Shown here in pieces: positions 1 to 5,819 of a DNA stretch of 5,995 bases. The DNA is taken from contig JAKSDN010000288.1 in NCBI GenBank assembly GCA_022360075.1, positions 1 to 5,995 of the forward strand, written 5' to 3'. Both the position numbers and the translations under genes were made by a program. A model generated the notes under the pieces. The model saw only the letters and a program-made list of their open reading frames with translations. It ran no database searches and had not been told where the DNA came from. This stretch comes from Kiloniellales bacterium. GTDB taxonomy: Bacteria > Pseudomonadota > Alphaproteobacteria > Kiloniellales > JAKSDN01. Every line of letters starts with the position of its first letter. Positions within the stretch are counted from its first letter, which is position 1.

Positions 1-342
1 GAGCGCCGTTTTGCCGGCCTCAGCCGTTGCGCGCTTGACGGCTCCGAAAACCTGCTGGGCGAGACCCCGCCTGCGGAAGGCCGGGAGGGTGCCCATGGAG
101 ATGACATAGGCGCCGGGAACGCGCGGGTCTCCGTCGGTGCCGATCAACGAGAAGCTCGCGATCCGGCCCTCCACGACCGCAACTTGCGACAGTGTGGAGT
201 CGAAGCCCCGTTGCGCCAGCATGAAGCGAAAGATCTTCGGCGACAGATTGAGCGGGGTCAGATAGTCGCTGAAGGCCTCGGCCATCGCGGCGCGAAGGTC
301 GTCGAGCCCCGCCTGCGCCGCGCTGCGCACGCGGGTGCTCAT
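1..342 (-). CDS. GNAT-family N-acetyltransferase, C-terminus cut off by window edge
   Basis: The first 114 residues of a protein that continues past the left edge. I read the translation directly: it starts MSTRVRSAAQ and contains AVVEGRIASFSLIG (about 55-68) followed by VISMGTLPAFRRRGLAQQVF (about 80-99). The second stretch matches the core of the GNAT fold: a beta-4 strand, then the acetyl-CoA pyrophosphate loop of the R/Q-x-x-G-x-A type, here RRRGLA, leading into an alpha helix. These enzymes move an acetyl group from acetyl-CoA to an amine; the substrate cannot be told from this part. The ATG overlaps the stop of the upstream 140-aa gene as ATGA, so the two are probably translationally coupled and share a transcript. 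Family assignment is fairly secure from the motif; substrate and full length are unknown. Confidence 0.75.
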   Translation of the reverse strand, partial: MSTRVRSAAQAGLDDLRAAMAEAFSDYLTPLNLSPKIFRFMLAQRGFDSTLSQVAVVEGRIASFSLIGTDGDPRVPGAYVISMGTLPAFRRRGLAQQVFGAVKRATAEAGKTAL

Positions 343-761
343 CGCGGCTGCGGCCGCTTGCCCGAGAGCCATGCCCGGCAGGCCTCCAACGGCGCCGGCC
401 GGTCGAGCAGGTCGAGCGCGGGGATCTTGCGGGTGATGATCTCGGCGTCGTAGTGCTCGGCCATGGCCTGCAGGGTCGCGGCCGTGCTCTTCTTGCCGGT
501 GAAGCGCAGGCGCTTCAGCCCGTGGCGCAGGGCGCCCAACACGCGCCCGGGCTGGTCGGCGCAGTCGAGGATCGCGGAGATCTCGACGTCGGGATGATCC
601 GCCCGCGCCTGGATCACCAGCTCGCGGAACCAGAGCGCGCCGACGGTGCCGGCTGCCCCTTCGGCCGAGAGCAAGGTCACCGGCCGGCCGAGCTCCGCCG
701 CCGCGGCGACCGCCGCCTTGGCCTGCTCCAATGAATGCACGATGACCGCCCGCTCCGCCAT
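339..761 (-). CDS. Conserved-looking hypothetical protein, 140 aa
   Basis: I do not recognise this protein. It has no signal peptide and no membrane segment, so it is likely cytoplasmic. The sequence suggests alternating strands and helices: AVIVHS strand (5-10), EQAKAAVAAAAEL helix (12-24), PVTLLS strand (27-32), a helix around LWFRELVIQA, VEISAILDCAD strand (59-69), a helix around RVLGALRHG, LKRLRFTG strand (83-90), and a helix near AATLQAMAEHY. This resembles part of a Rossmann or TIM-barrel-like beta/alpha fold, but that is inference only. The C-terminus is basic (GKRPQPR). Codon use has the same high third-position G/C as its neighbours and the reading continues cleanly into the coupled acetyltransferase (ATGA overlap), which supports a real gene. 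The start is uncertain: no clear SD precedes the ATG, and a terminator hairpin ends only about 20 bases upstream. Confidence 0.7.
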   Translation of the reverse strand: MAERAVIVHSLEQAKAAVAAAAELGRPVTLLSAEGAAGTVGALWFRELVIQARADHPDVEISAILDCADQPGRVLGALRHGLKRLRFTGKKSTAATLQAMAEHYDAEIITRKIPALDLLDRPAPLEACRAWLSGKRPQPR

Positions 762-770
762 CGGGGCATC

Positions 771-810
771 ATAAAGAAAAGCGGCGGAGCGGGTCTCCCC
801 GTCCGCCGCT
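771..810 (-). terminator. Rho-independent terminator after gap
   Basis: Read on the minus strand, a perfect 8-bp GC-rich stem (781-788 pairing with 802-809) is extended inward by a CGGG/CCCG pairing with one bulged base, and is followed at once by TTTTCTTTAT. It sits 28 bases past the gap stop codon. This is the textbook intrinsic terminator layout and should end most tkt-fba-gap transcripts. The U-rich tail runs almost to the start of the 140-aa gene, so that gene needs either read-through or its own promoter. Confidence 0.85.
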
Positions 811-837
811 GTCCCGAAGAAAGATAGTGAGAGGCGC

Positions 838-1848
838 TCAGATCAGCTTGGCCATGGCGACGGCCGTGTCGCTCATGCGATTGGAGAAGCCCCACTCGTT
901 GTCGTACCAGGACATCACGCGCACGAAGCTGCCGTCGACCACCTGAGTCTCGGTGAGATCGAAGGTCGAGCTTGCCGGACTGTGGTTGAAGTCGACCGAG
1001 ACCAGCGGCTCGCCGTTGACCTCCAGGACACCCTTCAGCCGGTTGCCCTTGGAGGCTTTGATCATGGTCTGATTGACCTCTTCGACGCTGGTCTTGCGCT
1101 TGGCCTCCACGGTCAGGTCGATCAGGCTGACGTTGGGCGTTGGCACGCGGATCGCGGTGCCGTCGAGCTTGCCCGCCAGCTCCGGCAGCACCAGGCCGAC
1201 CGCGCGCGCCGCGCCGGTCGAGGTCGGGATCATCGAGGAGGCCGCGGCGCGCGCGCGCCGCAGGTCCTTGTGCAGCGTGTCGACGGTACGCTGGTCGCCG
1301 GTGTAGGCGTGGATCGTGGTCATGAAGCCGCGCTTGATGCCCACCGAGTCGTTCAGGACCTGGGCCACCGGCGCCAGGCAGTTGGTGGTGCAGGAGGCGT
1401 TGGAGACCACCTTGTGGCTCTTGCGCAGCTTGGTGTGGTTGACCCCGTAGACGACCGTGATGTCGGCCTCCTTGCAGGGCGCGGAGACCAGCACGCGCTT
1501 CGCGCCGGCATCGAGGTGCTTGGCCGCGGCATCGCGGTTGTTGAACAGGCCGGTGCATTCCAGCACGACGTCGACGCCGAGCTTGTCCCAGGGCAGGGCG
1601 GCCGGGTCGCGCTCGGCCAGCACCTTGATCTTCTTGCCGTCGATCTTGAGCGCGTCCTTCAGCGCCTCGACCTTGCCCGGATAGGCGCCGTGCACCGTGT
1701 CGTGCTTGAACAGATGCGCATTGGCCTCCGCCGTGCCGAGATCGTTGAGCGCGACGAACTCGATGTCCTTGCGCTTGGCCTCGAGCGCGGCGCGCAGCAC
1801 CAGCCTCCCGATCCGTCCGAAACCGTTGATGGCTGCCCGCACGGCCAT
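838..1848 (-). CDS. gap: Glyceraldehyde-3-phosphate dehydrogenase, type I
   Basis: Cytoplasmic enzyme that converts glyceraldehyde 3-phosphate, NAD(P)+ and phosphate to 1,3-bisphosphoglycerate, reversibly, in glycolysis and gluconeogenesis or the Calvin cycle. At 336 aa it is the usual length. The N-terminal nucleotide-binding motif INGFGRIGR is at 7-15; the active-site block [12 protein letters not shown] holds catalytic Cys153; the general base is His180 in [11 protein letters not shown]; the anion-site motif [10 protein letters not shown] is at 193-202; the C-terminal [11 protein letters not shown] is at 314-324. Asp36 in ALNDLG is the residue that favours NAD over NADP. The usual Leu-Pro before HKDLRRA is Thr-Leu here, a change I have seen in alphaproteobacterial homologues, so NAD use is likely but not proven. 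GGGAGG lies 6 bases before the ATG. It is the third gene of the tkt-fba-gap run and is followed by a terminator. Confidence 0.97.
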   Translation of the reverse strand: MAVRAAINGFGRIGRLVLRAALEAKRKDIEFVALNDLGTAEANAHLFKHDTVHGAYPGKVEALKDALKIDGKKIKVLAERDPAALPWDKLGVDVVLECTGLFNNRDAAAKHLDAGAKRVLVSAPCKEADITVVYGVNHTKLRKSHKVVSNASCTTNCLAPVAQVLNDSVGIKRGFMTTIHAYTGDQRTVDTLHKDLRRARAAASSMIPTSTGAARAVGLVLPELAGKLDGTAIRVPTPNVSLIDLTVEAKRKTSVEEVNQTMIKASKGNRLKGVLEVNGEPLVSVDFNHSPASSTFDLTETQVVDGSFVRVMSWYDNEWGFSNRMSDTAVAMAKLI

Positions 1849-1854
1849 GCCTTG

Positions 1855-1860
1855 CCTCCC
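1855..1860 (-). promoter_or_regulatory. Ribosome binding site of gap
   Basis: GGGAGG on the minus strand, 6 bases before the ATG at 1848. It fixes the gap start, since the encoded N-terminus [14 protein letters not shown] is also the expected family start. Confidence 0.8.
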
Positions 1861-1891
1861 TGTCCTAGTGAGATTGGTCCCGTGAGATGAT

Positions 1892-1918
1892 GGCCTGGGT
1901 CGCCCCTGCGACCCGGCC
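1892..1918 (-). other. Intercistronic hairpin between fba and gap
   Basis: A 7-bp stem (1897-1903 with 1908-1914, 4-base loop) is extended by a GGCC/GGCC pairing (1892-1895 with 1915-1918) across a single bulge. It starts a few bases after the fba stop codon. No T-run follows on the minus strand, so it is not an intrinsic terminator. A structure placed here more likely protects the upstream message from 3' exonucleases or marks a processing site, allowing different amounts of fba and gap message. The stem is seen in the sequence; the role is inferred. Confidence 0.5.
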
Positions 1919-1920
1919 CG

Positions 1921-2922
1921 TCAGGCGTAAGTGCCGAGGGTGGCCTCGCCGTTCGCCTTGGCACGTTCGAAGAAAGCCTGTTGAGCGGCCTCGAGATTAT
2001 CGGCCTTGCCCCCCCAGGCCTTGAGCGGTGCCGCCTGGAGTGCCCGGCCGTAGGAAAAGCTGAGCTTCCAGGGCAGGCTCTCGCCGAGCTTGTTCATCGC
2101 GTTCAAATGCAGGGTCGCGACCTCGTCGGACTGGCCGCCCGACAGGAACACGATGCCCGGCACCGCCGCCGGCACGCTGCGCTGGAAGCAGCGCACGGTG
2201 CGCTTGGCGACCTCCTCGACTCCGGCCTGCTCGGGGCAGTCCGTGCCGGAGAGCACCATGTTGGGCTTGAGCAGCGTGCCTTCCAGCTCGACTTCCTGGA
2301 CCGCGAGCTCGGCGTAGACGCTGCGCAGCACCTCCTCGGTCACCCATTCGCAGGCGTCGATGTCGTGGTCGCCGTCCATCAGCACCTCGGGCTCGACGAT
2401 CGGCACCAGGCCGGCCTCCTGCGCCAGCGCGGCATAGCGCGCCAGGGCATGGGCGTTGGCCGCCGCGCAGGCCGGGCTCGGAATGTCGTCGCCGATCTTG
2501 TAGACCGCCCGCCACTTGGTGAAGCGCGCGCCCAGCGAGGCATATTCCTCGAGCCGCTCGCGCAGGCCGTCCAGGCCCTCGGTCACCGTCTCGCCGGGAT
2601 GCAGGGCGAGCGGCTTGGCGCCCTTGTCGACCTTGATGCCGGGGATGATCCCCGATGAGCTCAGCATCTCGACCAGCGGCGTGCCGTCGCTGGCCTTCTG
2701 GCGAATGGTCTCATCGAACAGGATGGTCCCGCTGATGTACTTGTTGGCGCCGGGCGTCGAGAACAGCATCGAGCGGTAGTCGCGCCGGTTCTCCTCGGTC
2801 GATTCCAGGGAGATCTGATCGAAGCGCTTCTTGATCGTGCCGGTGCTCTCGTCCGCGGCGAGGATCCCCTTGCCGTCCGCCACGATGGCCTTGGCGGTCA
2901 CGGCGAGATTAGCTGCGGTCAT
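1921..2922 (-). CDS. fba: Fructose-bisphosphate aldolase, class I (Schiff base)
   Basis: Cytoplasmic enzyme that cleaves fructose 1,6-bisphosphate to dihydroxyacetone phosphate and glyceraldehyde 3-phosphate and runs in reverse in gluconeogenesis; with a Calvin-type cycle it also serves sedoheptulose bisphosphate. The 333-aa protein is of the eukaryote-like metal-independent type. [10 protein letters not shown] (213-222) is the class I active-site signature with the Schiff-base Lys219. [10 protein letters not shown] (20-29) holds Asp24; FTKWR (134-138) holds Lys136; VPIVEPEV (173-180) holds Glu178; [11 protein letters not shown] (260-270) and SFSYGRALQ (288-296) bind the substrate phosphates. 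It has none of the zinc-ligand motifs of class II enzymes. The C-terminal Tyr, important for activity in animal aldolases, is present next to last (GTYA). TAAGGAGA lies 11 bases before the ATG. It lies between tkt and gap, 60 and 72 bp from them. Confidence 0.97.
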   Translation of the reverse strand: MTAANLAVTAKAIVADGKGILAADESTGTIKKRFDQISLESTEENRRDYRSMLFSTPGANKYISGTILFDETIRQKASDGTPLVEMLSSSGIIPGIKVDKGAKPLALHPGETVTEGLDGLRERLEEYASLGARFTKWRAVYKIGDDIPSPACAAANAHALARYAALAQEAGLVPIVEPEVLMDGDHDIDACEWVTEEVLRSVYAELAVQEVELEGTLLKPNMVLSGTDCPEQAGVEEVAKRTVRCFQRSVPAAVPGIVFLSGGQSDEVATLHLNAMNKLGESLPWKLSFSYGRALQAAPLKAWGGKADNLEAAQQAFFERAKANGEATLGTYA

Positions 2923-2933
2923 GTTTCTCGGTC

Positions 2934-2941
2934 TCTCCTTA
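2934..2941 (-). promoter_or_regulatory. Ribosome binding site of fba
   Basis: TAAGGAGA on the minus strand, an almost complete anti-SD match, 11 bases before the ATG at 2922. It supports that start and suggests efficient independent initiation in the polycistronic message. Confidence 0.8.
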
Positions 2942-2950
2942 GAGAATTAC

Positions 2951-2976
2951 GAACGGCCGCCCCGCGGCCGCGGTTC
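2951..2976 (-). other. GC-rich intercistronic hairpin between tkt and fba
   Basis: A 7-bp stem of only G and C (2954-2960 with 2964-2970, 3-base loop), with GAA/TTC outer pairing across a small bulge. It lies a few bases after the tkt stop and just before the fba SD. On the minus strand it is followed by TTCGTAATTCT, which is only weakly T-rich, so at most it is a partial terminator. It more likely stabilises the tkt message end or tunes how much transcription reaches fba and gap. The role is inferred. Confidence 0.45.
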
Positions 2977-2982
2977 AAAGCC

Positions 2983-4998
2983 TTACAGGCGTGCCTTGAC
3001 CGCCTCGACGACGGCCTCGGGCGTGATCTTGAAACGGGCGTAGAGTTGCTTCGCCGGCGCGGAGGCGCCGAAGCTGCGCATGCCGACGACGCTGCCGTCC
3101 AGGCCGACCCAGCGCTCCCAGCCGAAGGGCGCGGCGGCCTCGACCGCGATGTGCAGAGCGCCGGGCCCCAGCACCTCGTCGCGGTAGTGGGCCGGCTGCT
3201 CTTCGAACAGCGCCCAGCAGGGCATGGAGACCACGGCGGTGGCGATGCTCTCGGCCTCGAGCTGCTCGCGCGCTGCCAGGGCGATCTCGACCTCTGAGCC
3301 GGAGCCGATCAGGGTGACCTGCCGCTTGGCGTTGGCCGGTGCCAGGATATAGGCGCCGTGGGCCGAGCAGCTCTCGCTGTCGTCGCCGCGCAGCGTCGGC
3401 AGCCCCTGGCGCGAGAGCGCCAGGACCGACGGCCGCTCGGCGTTCTCCAAGGCGAGTTCCCAGCATTCCGCCGTCTCGATCGTGTCGGCGGGCCGGAAGA
3501 CGAGCAGGTTGGGCATCGCGCGCAGGCTGGCCAGATGCTCGACCGGCTGATGGGTCGGGCCGTCCTCGCCGAGCCCGATCGAGTCATGGGTCATGACATG
3601 GATGACCCTTTGCCCCATGAGCGCCGCCAGGCGGATTGCCGGGCGGCTGTAGTCGGAGAAGACGAGGAAGGTGCCGCCGTAGGGGATGATGCCGCCGTGC
3701 AGAGCCATGCCGTTCATGGCCGCGGCCATGGCGTGCTCGCGCACGCCGTAGTGGATGTAGCTGCCGGAGAAGTCCTCGGCCGTGATCACCTGCTGGCTCG
3801 CGGCCTTGGTGCCGTTCGAGCCGGTCAGGTCGGCCGAGCCGCCGATGAGGCTCGGGATGGCCTCGCTCAGCGCCTCGATCACCCGCTGGGAGGAGACCCG
3901 CGTCGCCAGGCTCGGCTTCTCCTCCAGCGCCGCGCGGGTGATCTTGCGGATCGCCTCGCGCCAGCCCTCGGGCAGCGCGCCGGCGAGCTGTTGGGTGAAG
4001 GCCTCGCGCGCCGCGGGATCGAGCGCCTGCAGCCGCTGATCCCAGGCGCCGCTCAAGGCGCGGCCGGTGCCGCCCAGGGCGCGCCAAGCCTCGAGGATGT
4101 CGTCGGGGATCTCGAAAGGCGGATCGGTCCAGCCGAGCTGCTCGCGCGTGCCGGCGACCTCTTCCTCGCCCAGCGGCGCGCCATGGGTCTTGGCGGTGCC
4201 GGCCTTGGTCGGCGCGCCGTAGCCGATGGTCGTGCGGCAGGCGATCATCGATGGATGCTCGCTCGCCTGCGCAGCCTCGATGGCGGCCGCGATGGCCTCC
4301 GGGTCGTGCCCGTCGATGCGCTGCACGTGCCAGCCATAGCCCTCGAAGCGGGCCGCGGGATCGTCGGAGACCGAGAGCTTGGTCGGCCCGTCGATGGAGA
4401 TCTCGTTGTCGTCGAACAGCACGGTCAGCTTGTGCAGGCGCAGGTGCCCGGCGAGCGAGGCGGCCTCGTGGCTGATGCCCTCCATCAGGCAACCGTCGCC
4501 GGCGATCACGTAGGTGCGGTGATCGACCAGCGCGGCGCCGAAGCGGGCGGCGAGGATGGCCTCGGCCAGGGCCATGCCGACGGCGTTGGCAAAGCCCTGC
4601 CCCAGGGGGCCGGTCGTGGTCTCGATGCCCGGCGCGTGGCCGTGCTCGGGATGGCCGGCGGTGCGGCTGTCGAGCTGCCGGAAGTTGCTCAGCTCCTCGA
4701 TCGTCATCGCCGGATAGCCGGTGAGATAGAGCAGGGCATAGAGCAGCATCGAGCCGTGGCCAGCCGAGAGCACGAAACGGTCGCGGTCGGCCCAGTCGGG
4801 CCGGGCGGGGTCGAATTTCAGAAAGCGGCTGTAGAGCACCGTCGCGACGTCGGCCATGCCCATCGGCATGCCCGGATGTCCGCTATTGGCCTTCTGCACG
4901 GCGTCCATGGCCAGGACGCGGATGGCATCGGCCATTTCCTTGTGCGACAACGCCTGCGCCTCCGAGTGCGCGGCGACGCTAGAGCGCAAAGCGTCCAT
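2983..4998 (-). CDS. tkt: Transketolase
   Basis: Thiamine-diphosphate and Mg-dependent cytoplasmic enzyme that moves two-carbon units between sugar phosphates in the pentose-phosphate pathway or Calvin cycle, producing and consuming glyceraldehyde 3-phosphate and fructose 6-phosphate for the downstream fba and gap products. The 671-aa chain is full length. Residues, counted from the chosen start: [12 protein letters not shown] (36-47) with His41; [12 protein letters not shown] (78-89); TTTGPLGQG (127-135); the thiamine-binding motif from GDG (167-169) to DDN (196-198); the pyrimidine-domain catalytic Glu421 in [21 protein letters not shown] (448-460); [11 protein letters not shown] (479-489). 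I chose the ATG at 4998 because GGAG lies 6 bases upstream and the protein length then fits the family. An in-frame TTG at 5100 would add 34 residues that do not look like transketolase. First gene of the leftward group. Confidence 0.97.
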   Translation of the reverse strand: MDALRSSVAAHSEAQALSHKEMADAIRVLAMDAVQKANSGHPGMPMGMADVATVLYSRFLKFDPARPDWADRDRFVLSAGHGSMLLYALLYLTGYPAMTIEELSNFRQLDSRTAGHPEHGHAPGIETTTGPLGQGFANAVGMALAEAILAARFGAALVDHRTYVIAGDGCLMEGISHEAASLAGHLRLHKLTVLFDDNEISIDGPTKLSVSDDPAARFEGYGWHVQRIDGHDPEAIAAAIEAAQASEHPSMIACRTTIGYGAPTKAGTAKTHGAPLGEEEVAGTREQLGWTDPPFEIPDDILEAWRALGGTGRALSGAWDQRLQALDPAAREAFTQQLAGALPEGWREAIRKITRAALEEKPSLATRVSSQRVIEALSEAIPSLIGGSADLTGSNGTKAASQQVITAEDFSGSYIHYGVREHAMAAAMNGMALHGGIIPYGGTFLVFSDYSRPAIRLAALMGQRVIHVMTHDSIGLGEDGPTHQPVEHLASLRAMPNLLVFRPADTIETAECWELALENAERPSVLALSRQGLPTLRGDDSESCSAHGAYILAPANAKRQVTLIGSGSEVEIALAAREQLEAESIATAVVSMPCWALFEEQPAHYRDEVLGPGALHIAVEAAAPFGWERWVGLDGSVVGMRSFGASAPAKQLYARFKITPEAVVEAVKARL

Positions 4999-5004
4999 CG
5001 AGGA

Positions 5005-5008
5005 CTCC
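5005..5008 (-). promoter_or_regulatory. Ribosome binding site that decides the tkt start
   Basis: GGAG on the minus strand, 6 bases before the ATG at 4998. The upstream in-frame TTG at 5100 has no comparable SD, so this site favours the shorter 671-aa protein. Confidence 0.6.
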
Positions 5009-5011
5009 GAC

Positions 5012-5025
5012 AACACGCGCGTGTT
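5012..5025. promoter_or_regulatory. Perfect 14-bp palindrome in the tkt leader, possible operator
   Basis: AACACGCGCGTGTT is its own reverse complement. It lies 13 bases upstream of the tkt ATG, directly before the SD, and inside the predicted leader. An even palindrome centred on CG is the kind of site bound by LacI-family and other dimeric repressors; a bound protein here would block elongation or initiation. As RNA it could form only a 5-bp hairpin with a 4-base loop. The palindrome is seen directly; the regulator and function are unknown. Confidence 0.4.
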
Positions 5026-5071
5026 AGTGGGTTGAACGACGTCGAGGACTGCCCTCAGACGGGTTGGCCGC

Positions 5072-5100
5072 AAGATGCCGACAGCGCCCCGTGCCGTCAA
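5072..5100 (-). promoter_or_regulatory. Candidate sigma-70 promoter of tkt-fba-gap
   Basis: On the minus strand TTGACG (5095-5100) is followed after exactly 17 bases by CATCTT (5072-5077). The -35 matches the consensus at five of six positions, the -10 at three of six. Transcription would start near 5065, giving a leader of about 67 bases that includes the palindrome at 5012-5025. The weak -10 and GC-rich setting make this tentative. Confidence 0.3.
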
Positions 5101-5170
5101 CCGCCTATGACGCGGTCAAAGCGCAGCCTGTGGCAAAGACGTGACAGCTTGTTTTGGTCGGGTGCGATAC

Positions 5171-5203
5171 CGGGCCGGCCATTGACCGCCGCGGACCGGC
5201 CCG
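5171..5203. repeat. 8-bp inverted repeat bracketing the rightward -35 element
   Basis: CGGGCCGG (5171-5178) and CCGGCCCG (5196-5203) are exact reverse complements, 17 bases apart, with the putative -35 box TTGACC between them. It could be an operator for the coiled-coil/zapA promoter, or a chance product of the GC-rich composition. Confidence 0.3.
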
Positions 5204-5211
5204 CCTATCCT
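5182..5211 (+). promoter_or_regulatory. Candidate sigma-70 promoter of the ZauP-like/zapA operon
   Basis: TTGACC (5182-5187, five of six consensus bases) and TATCCT (5206-5211, four of six) are 18 bases apart. Start of transcription would be near 5218, giving a leader of roughly 48 bases before the ATG at 5266. It is the best-looking plus-strand promoter in the divergent region, and no other gene lies between it and the operon. Confidence 0.45.
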
Positions 5212-5217
5212 GCCCGC

Positions 5218-5236
5218 CGCGGTCGCGCCGACCGCG
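5218..5236 (+). other. Hairpin at the predicted 5' end of the ZauP-like/zapA message
   Basis: CGCGGTC (5218-5224) pairs perfectly with GACCGCG (5230-5236) around a 5-base loop. It begins at about the predicted transcription start. A stem at the very 5' end can shield RNA from 5'-dependent decay, and the same dyad in DNA could be an operator. The stem is seen; the function is inferred. Confidence 0.4.
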
Positions 5237-5265
5237 TCAGAGAGCTGATAAGGCAGACGAAAGCG

Positions 5266-5490
5266 ATGCCGGGCGTAGAGCAAGCCGCCGAGAGACTGAG
5301 CGCCGCCGTGGCTCGGCTGGAGCAAGCGATCGAGGCACGGCAGCAGTCGAGCAACGGCGAGGCCGAGGCCTTGCGCGCCGCCCTCTCCGAGTCGCAGGTG
5401 CAGACTGCCGCCCTCAAGGAAGCGACCGAGACGGTGTCCGGCCGCCTCGATGCCGCGATCGAACGCCTCAAGGGCGTGCTGGAGGACTGA
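5266..5490 (+). CDS. DUF4164-type short coiled-coil protein, ZauP-like partner of ZapA
   Basis: A 74-aa, acidic, Ala/Glu-rich protein that is almost wholly predicted helix. Heptad-like hydrophobic spacing runs through AAERLSAAVARLEQAIEA (7-24), a short break at QQSSNGE (26-32), then ALRAALSESQVQTAALKEA (35-53) and VSGRLDAAIERLKGVL (57-72). No signal peptide or membrane segment. I assign it to the DUF4164 type by this pattern and by its place directly before zapA. In Caulobacter the coiled-coil protein encoded upstream of zapA, ZauP, works with ZapA to focus the Z-ring, so a similar role is likely. The last codons contain the SD of zapA and one base separates the two genes, so they are an operon and probably coupled. 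The SD before this ATG is weak. It reads in the same frame as a long open stretch antisense to tkt, which I consider meaningless. Confidence 0.8.
   Translation: MPGVEQAAERLSAAVARLEQAIEARQQSSNGEAEALRAALSESQVQTAALKEATETVSGRLDAAIERLKGVLED
5481..5486 (+). promoter_or_regulatory. Ribosome binding site of zapA, inside the upstream gene
   Basis: GGAGGA, 5 bases before the GTG at 5492, is encoded within the last codons of the coiled-coil gene. It decides the GTG start over an upstream in-frame ATG at 5450, which would add 14 unrelated residues and overlap the upstream gene by 41 bases. Confidence 0.8.
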
Positions 5491-5491
5491 C

Positions 5492-5809
5492 GTGGCTCAA
5501 GTCGCCATCGTGATCAACGGCCGCAGCTATCGGGTGAGCTGCGACGAGGGCCAGGAGGAACGGGTCCTGGGGCTGGGTCACCGGGTCGACCTGATGGTCA
5601 GCGACCTGGTCACGCGCGTGGGCCAGGTCGGCGAGATGCAACTTCTGGTCATGACGGCGCTCCTGCTGGCCGACGAACTCGACGAGGCCATGACCCGGAT
5701 GGAAACGCTGGAGGCCAACGCCGGCGGTCACGAGGAAGTCGCGGCCGAGGCCTTGGAAAGCTGCGCCCGGCGCCTCGAGGGCATTGCCGCCCGCCTGGAA
5801 GCTGTCTAG
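5492..5809 (+). CDS. zapA: Cell division protein ZapA
   Basis: A 105-aa cytoplasmic protein that binds FtsZ and bundles or cross-links its filaments at the division site. The N-terminal globular domain shows the family pattern: VAIVINGRSYRVSCDEGQE (4-22), where a beta hairpin with the ING-R-Y element is followed by acidic residues, then ERVLGLGHRVDLMVSDLV (23-40), equal to the helix that reads L..LA..VD..M in homologues. GEMQLLVMTALLLADEL (56-72) starts the long helix, which continues as the C-terminal coiled coil that makes the antiparallel tetramer. Length fits alphaproteobacterial ZapA. The start is GTG, one base after the upstream TGA, with a strong SD inside the upstream gene. A 6S RNA gene follows directly, an arrangement familiar in proteobacteria. 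Confidence 0.93.
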   Translation: MAQVAIVINGRSYRVSCDEGQEERVLGLGHRVDLMVSDLVTRVGQVGEMQLLVMTALLLADELDEAMTRMETLEANAGGHEEVAAEALESCARRLEGIAARLEAV

Positions 5810-5812
5810 ATA
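5784..5812 (+). promoter_or_regulatory. Candidate 6S RNA promoter overlapping the zapA 3' end
   Basis: TTGCCG (5784-5789) and TAGATA (5807-5812) are separated by 17 bases. The -10 element begins at the zapA stop codon TAG. The expected start, about 7 bases on, is near 5820, which matches the 5' edge of the 6S closing stem. The boxes are only partial consensus matches; the agreement in spacing with the RNA end is the main support. Confidence 0.4.
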
Positions 5813-5819
5813 AGGGCTC

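Noticed and set aside
677..1558. 293-codon minus-strand open frame overlapping gap in another frame
   Set aside because: Overlaps nearly all of its length with gap and crosses the terminator; the translation is Arg/Gly/Gln-rich without any family features.
982..1890. 302-codon plus-strand open frame opposite gap
   Set aside because: Shadow of gap: composition is driven by the complement of highly conserved GAPDH codons, and there is no SD or domain.
1981..2658. 225-codon plus-strand open frame opposite fba
   Set aside because: Same kind of antisense shadow, fully inside a clear aldolase gene.
4999..5100. N-terminal extension of transketolase from an in-frame TTG at 5100
   Set aside because: The added 34 residues do not resemble transketolase, the TTG has no SD, and the ATG at 4998 has GGAG at good spacing. 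The region also contains the likely promoter.
5108..5118. Imperfect dyad TGACGCGGTCA in the divergent region as a regulator site
   Set aside because: Four-base half-sites with a 3-base centre are too short to stand out in this GC-rich region, and there is no second copy to support it.
3358..5265. Very long open frame on the plus strand antisense to tkt, continuing in frame into the coiled-coil gene
   Set aside because: It mirrors the conserved transketolase codons. In GC-rich genes the antisense frame often lacks stops by composition alone. The translation is low-complexity Gly/Ala/Arg-rich with no recognisable domain. Only the part from 5266 on is a believable gene.
5450..5491. Upstream ATG start for zapA adding 14 residues
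   Set aside because: The extension (MPRSNASRACWRTD) overlaps the coiled-coil gene and is not ZapA-like; the GTG at 5492 has GGAGGA at 5 bases and gives the normal N-terminus.
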